A stretch of DNA of 27,598 nt from JBDSYA01 sp039925865 (GTDB lineage Bacteria; Bacteroidota; Ignavibacteria; Tepidaquicellales; Tepidaquicellaceae). A model generated the notes under the pieces. It did not search any database, was not told the origin of the DNA, and saw only the letters and a list, made by a program, of their open reading frames with translations. The translations under genes and the position numbers were made by a program. Of this stretch, positions 24,624-27,598 are shown in pieces. How positions within the stretch are numbered: the first letter of the stretch is position 1; the number at the start of each line of letters is the position of its first letter. The DNA is taken from positions 1 through 27,598 of the forward strand of contig JBDSYA010000180.1 in the NCBI GenBank assembly GCA_039925865.1, written 5' to 3'.

Positions 24624-25358
24624 TTATTCCATGAACGTGACTTTTCCCGTGGTAATATCATAGAATCCTCCGATTATATCTATTTCACCTTTATCCTCCA
24701 TGTCTTTCAGTACAGGACTCTTCTTCCTGACCTCATTCATTGTCAGTAAAACATTTTTCTGAGCCACCATATCTACAAACTCTTTGTTCTTTGTAGTCTT
24801 ATCTCCCTGAAAAGATGAAGCGCTGTCAACGGCAGGTCTGATCTTTGCAAGAAGTTCTGTTAAATTTCCAAGCTTGGCATTGTCGATAGCACCCTTGACC
24901 GCACCGCATTCAGTATGACCCAGGATAAGAACCAGTTTAGATCCTGAAAGTTTGCAGGCGAATTCCATACTTCCAAGCATATCAGCATTTACAATGTTTC
25001 CGGCGACTCTGCCAACAAACACATCTCCAACACCGAGATCAAATACCTTTTCAACCGGGATCCTGGAATCTAAACATGACAGGATTACTGCAGCAGGATA
25101 CTGACCTTCTGAAGTTTGCATTATCTGCTTCGGATAGTCAGTGAATGTCAGATCACCTTTAACAAACTTAGCATTGCCTTCTTTCAATACAGTGATTATG
25201 CTTGCAGGAGTTTTTGCCTGCTGAAGCTCTTTAGTCATTACATCGTTTCTTGCTTTAGGTTCCTCTTTAGAGTCCTTCTTATCAGTCACGTCCTTTTTTT
25301 CACCGCATGAAACTAAAAACAATAAACCTGCAAAGAATAACACTGATAATTTTTTCAT
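24624..25358 (-). CDS. Beta-carbonic anhydrase, predicted lipoprotein
   Basis: A 244-aa protein. The N-terminus MKKLSVLFFAGLLFLVSCGE is a lipoprotein signal, with lipobox LVSC and Cys18 as the lipidation site. A charged linker (about 19-45) leads to the enzyme domain. Zinc ligands are Cys95 (SCLDSR), His148 and Cys151 (LGHTECGAVKG); Asp97 and Arg99 are the catalytic dyad. The enzyme interconverts CO2 and bicarbonate. Most beta-class enzymes act in the cytoplasm; this one should be exported and membrane-anchored, as in some Bacteroidota and Chlorobi relatives. The end matches the family (GGFYDITTGKV). The gene stands alone; a possible TTG/TAAATTG promoter on the minus strand is not strong. Confidence 0.92.
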   Translation of the reverse strand: MKKLSVLFFAGLLFLVSCGEKKDVTDKKDSKEEPKARNDVMTKELQQAKTPASIITVLKEGNAKFVKGDLTFTDYPKQIMQTSEGQYPAAVILSCLDSRIPVEKVFDLGVGDVFVGRVAGNIVNADMLGSMEFACKLSGSKLVLILGHTECGAVKGAIDNAKLGNLTELLAKIRPAVDSASSFQGDKTTKNKEFVDMVAQKNVLLTMNEVRKKSPVLKDMEDKGEIDIIGGFYDITTGKVTFME

Positions 25359-25741
25359 GTTGTTTTTTTAAGTTAGGGACAGAGATTAGATATGCAATTT
25401 ATAAATTTCGTTTTAAAAAATCCAATCAACAATATTTGAATATCTGACAAGGAAAGCTTTCGGTTTTCTATTATCCGAACCATACTTAAATATTTTATGC
25501 ATTGAAAATACCTTTCAGAGCTGTGCCTGAAAGGCTTGAGATTCATTTTAGTTATTTTAAATAATATATTAAGTAAGCAAGGGATAAACTTGTTAATCGA
25601 TTGAGCTAATACTTTTCAGAATTTAAATTGAATGTTAACTAAATATATCAGCATCTAATGTAATAATACAAAAAATAACTTTTCAATTTAAAATTTATCT
25701 TCCTTGCTGATTCTTAATACTTATTTTAATTTTATTTCTCC
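25359..25741. other. Intergenic stretch with one hairpin, no gene
   Basis: A 383-bp AT-rich gap between two minus-strand genes. A perfect 8-bp stem, CCTTTCAG (25511-25518) and CTGAAAGG (25527-25534), encloses an 8-nt loop. On the minus strand TATTTTC follows, so it could be a weak terminator for the reductase gene 208 nt upstream. No coding frame is supported. Confidence 0.4.
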
Positions 25742-26335
25742 TTAAGATCCAACATTCCCTGTCTTAACTTTTCCGGCTCGCTTGTAATTGACTATTATCA
25801 CTCCTCTTGGTGTAACGATATTCTCAATTAATGTAAATGCTGCCGGGATCATTCCATTGTCAAACAACTTTTTTCCTTTACCCAGAGTCAACGGGTGAAT
25901 TTTAAGCCAAAGTTCGTCCACTAAATCATTCTTAAGTAGCAGCTGAATGAGCTTACCACTGCCCCATACCTGGATGTCAGAACCTTTTGAATTTTTCAGC
26001 TTTTTAATATCTGCAAGCCTTTTGAAGAAAATTGTGTTTTTCCAATCTGACTTTTTCCTGGTCTTGGACATGACGTATTTAGTGCCATCATTGATTCCAG
26101 GCCAAAAGTCTGCATGTTCAGGCCAGTAACCTTCCCAAATTTCAAATGTTTTTCTGCCCAGAAGATAATCTGCAGGTTTCAACTCTTCTTGCACTACCTT
26201 ACTATAAACTTCGTCACCATACGTTGCAGTCCAACCGCCATATTTGAAACCGCCTGATTTATCTTCCTCTGGTCCACCTGGTGCTTGAATGACTCCGTCT
26301 AATGTGATCATTGATATGACAATTATTTTTCTCAT
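25742..26335 (-). CDS. RibD/dihydrofolate-reductase-like protein (YyaP/YwjB type)
   Basis: A 197-aa protein of the RibD C-terminal/DHFR-like family: MRKIIVISMITLDGVIQAP at the start, then LLGRKTFEIWEGYWP (about 98-112), QVWGSGKLIQLLLKNDLVDE (about 146-165) and HPLTLGKGKKLFDNG. The GSGKLI segment corresponds to the NADPH-binding loop of such reductases. Members are often of unknown substrate and do not replace true dihydrofolate reductase. The family is usually chromosomal and single-copy-like; no riboflavin or folate genes lie nearby. Confidence 0.85.
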   Translation of the reverse strand: MRKIIVISMITLDGVIQAPGGPEEDKSGGFKYGGWTATYGDEVYSKVVQEELKPADYLLGRKTFEIWEGYWPEHADFWPGINDGTKYVMSKTRKKSDWKNTIFFKRLADIKKLKNSKGSDIQVWGSGKLIQLLLKNDLVDELWLKIHPLTLGKGKKLFDNGMIPAAFTLIENIVTPRGVIIVNYKRAGKVKTGNVGS

Positions 26336-26498
26336 ATTATTTTACACCTGTTTTATAGTTTATTTTAAAAAAAGTTCTTCAAAATTGGTTTTTGTGATGA
26401 TTCAAATCTCGCCAACAAAGATCGTTAAATGAAATGGGAACATCAGTCATATTAACCAATTATTTTATGAGTAGTTTTATAAGTTTTTCAGTGAAGAG

Positions 26499-26528
26499 TT
26501 ATATTGTAAAACAAATTTTACAATATAA
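26499..26528. repeat. 13-bp perfect hairpin
   Basis: TTATATTGTAAAA (26499-26511) and its exact reverse complement TTTTACAATATAA (26516-26528) surround a 4-nt loop CAAA. It is AT-rich and lies midway between two divergent genes; it could be a regulatory dyad or an RNA hairpin. It is not a typical terminator. Confidence 0.45.
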
Positions 26529-26766
26529 GAAGTCATTCTCTGAATATTAAGGAAGATTAAGGAATCAATTGAATACCTGTAATTTTTAAAGTACTCAATC
26601 GATTCACAAATCAATTGTCCCAGTAAAAAAAATTTAGTTTGAAATTCAAAAAGAATAATTTTATCCTACGAAAAATCGGATAAAAAAATTATAATAAAAT
26701 GAATGCGTAATACTCAGGTAGTGTACTTGCGGTAAATTATGACAATAATCGAATACTTAAATTTAA

Positions 26767-26784
26767 TACAGTTGAACAACTGTA
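26767..26784. promoter_or_regulatory. Perfect 18-bp palindrome overlapping a -33 element
   Basis: TACAGTTGAACAACTGTA is a perfect dyad (8-bp arms, AA centre). The likely -33 TTG of the hydrolase gene lies inside it (26772-26774). Such placement is typical of an operator, but the binding protein is unknown. Confidence 0.45.
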
Positions 26785-26802
26785 AGTTTCTGTCTATTTT
26801 AT
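26772..26802 (+). promoter_or_regulatory. Candidate promoter of the secreted hydrolase
   Basis: TTG (26772-26774), 20 nt, then TATTTTAT (26795-26802). The spacing fits the Bacteroidota pattern, while the -7 element matches TAnnTTTG in only part (TTAT instead of TTTG). The start would fall near 26809, inside a second dyad (26793-26822: TCTATTTTAT with ATAAAATAGA). Confidence 0.4.
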
Positions 26803-26855
26803 TTCTTGCAGCATAAAATAGAAATTCATAAATTTATATTTTAAAAAAACAGAAA

Positions 26856-27598
26856 ATGAAATCAAGATTATTCTTGATATTGCTTTTAGCGATATTATTT
26901 AAAAACACTTATAGTCAATGTCCATCAGTTACAGTGGCCACTATCTCAAATTTTATTCCATTGTCAATTGATTCTTTAAAGGAATCTGACGGATTGCGTA
27001 ACGGTCCTTATTATAATGGAGCAACATTATTTTATCCGCTTGACAGTTTAGTTAATTACAAAAGCATTGTATTGGTGCCGGGATATTACGCAACTCAGAA
27101 ATCTGTTGTTTTATGGGCTAAATATTTTGCTTCACGGGGATTTATATGTATGACGATCGGTACAAACAGTTTGAATGAATTACCAAATCAAAGAGCCACA
27201 GCTTTACTTGATGCAATGGAAACTATAAGACAGGAGAACCGCAGGATTGCTTCTCCTCTTCGTAATAAACTGGATACCTTGAATATAGGTGTCGGAGGCT
27301 GGTCTATGGGCGGAGGTGGCGCACAGTTTGCAGCTGCAATGGATTCAAGAGTCAAAGCTGTTTTTGCCATTGCACCCTGGTTAGATTATAATACTTTAAC
27401 ACCTGAAAATCTCAACCACACTTTACCTGTATTAATATTCAGCGGACAATTAGATAATGTTGCACCGCCGTCTCAGAATGCAAATGTTCATTACAGTTAC
27501 ACACCGGCATCAACAAAAAAAGTTTTATTTGAAATTTCGGGCGGAGATCATAATACTGCATTGTATCCGGGTACGGGTAGTGGAGATCTCGGGAATAT
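26856..27598 (+). CDS. Secreted PET-hydrolase-like alpha/beta hydrolase (polyesterase/cutinase family), 3' end missing
   Basis: The visible 247 residues, open to the right edge, begin with a Sec signal peptide (MKSRLFLILLLAILFKNTYS). The mature part tracks bacterial cutinases/PET hydrolases: VPGYYATQKS with Tyr77 as oxyanion residue, FASRGFICMTIGTNS, the nucleophile elbow GWSMGGGG with Trp149, Ser150 and Met151, APW with Trp175, then PVLIFSGQLDNVAPP with catalytic Asp200 and EISGGDHNT with catalytic His232. All parts of the catalytic triad and oxyanion hole used by such enzymes are present and in order. Known members cleave ester bonds of cutin, aliphatic polyesters and, with variable efficiency, PET. 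The C-terminus and any sorting tail lie beyond the window. Natural substrate unknown. Confidence 0.85.
   Translation, partial: MKSRLFLILLLAILFKNTYSQCPSVTVATISNFIPLSIDSLKESDGLRNGPYYNGATLFYPLDSLVNYKSIVLVPGYYATQKSVVLWAKYFASRGFICMTIGTNSLNELPNQRATALLDAMETIRQENRRIASPLRNKLDTLNIGVGGWSMGGGGAQFAAAMDSRVKAVFAIAPWLDYNTLTPENLNHTLPVLIFSGQLDNVAPPSQNANVHYSYTPASTKKVLFEISGGDHNTALYPGTGSGDLGN

Larger units (their letters stand above)
26336..26855. other. Divergent intergenic region with several dyads
   Basis: A 520-bp AT-rich gap between the reductase and the hydrolase gene, without an ORF worth calling. It contains a 13-bp perfect hairpin (26499-26528) and, close to the hydrolase start, two further dyads (26767-26784 and 26793-26822), listed separately. 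Confidence 0.5.

Noticed and set aside
27188..27370. Minus-strand frame opposite the secreted hydrolase
   Set aside because: It is antisense to the nucleophile-elbow region of a clear plus-strand gene.

Overview
The window is AT-rich, densely coding and carries no rRNA or tRNA that I could find. It looks like a member of the Bacteroidota/Ignavibacteriota lineage. The supporting signs are promoters of the Bacteroidota type (TTG/TTTG, about 20 nt, TAnnTTTG), a DUF3127 protein, and a secreted subtilase ending in the paired calcium-loop (dockerin-like) tail that I associate with Ignavibacteria. This placement is an inference from gene content, not a phylogeny.

Layout. 1-13373 is almost entirely minus-strand: a partial unknown gene; a single-gene ABC exporter preceded by what looks like a complete attenuation leader (promoter, 35-codon ORF, antiterminator arm, intrinsic terminator); a cluster of 71-bp palindromic repeats; a glgA / GNAT acetyltransferase / PRMT-like methyltransferase unit; a TPR remnant broken by an in-frame stop; a RelE/ParE-type toxin-antitoxin pair; a 9-bp microsatellite running into the stop codon of an esterase gene; a DUF3127 protein with an SSB-like C-terminal tip; a nucleotidyltransferase overlapping a 66-aa gene; and an RND efflux pump with its adaptor. 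13638-24111 is mixed: a four-helix membrane protein, an RluD-type pseudouridine synthase, a lipoprotein lytic transglycosylase with LysM repeats, a large secreted subtilase, an ATP-grasp ligase and an MscS channel. 24624-27598 holds a lipoprotein beta-carbonic anhydrase, a RibD/DHFR-like reductase and, running off the right edge, a secreted alpha/beta hydrolase that closely resembles PET hydrolases (polyesterases/cutinases).

The most interesting items are: (1) the putative leader-peptide attenuator of the ABC exporter (2356-2618), where one RNA segment inside the small ORF can pair with the 5' arm of the terminator placed 21 nt before the exporter start codon; (2) the PET-hydrolase-like secreted enzyme with two perfect dyads in its promoter region; (3) a bacterial protein carrying the full set of protein arginine methyltransferase landmarks; and (4) the palindromic repeat cluster. 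Transport and envelope functions dominate (ABC exporter, RND pump, MscS, transglycosylase, secreted hydrolases), but no single pathway unites the window.
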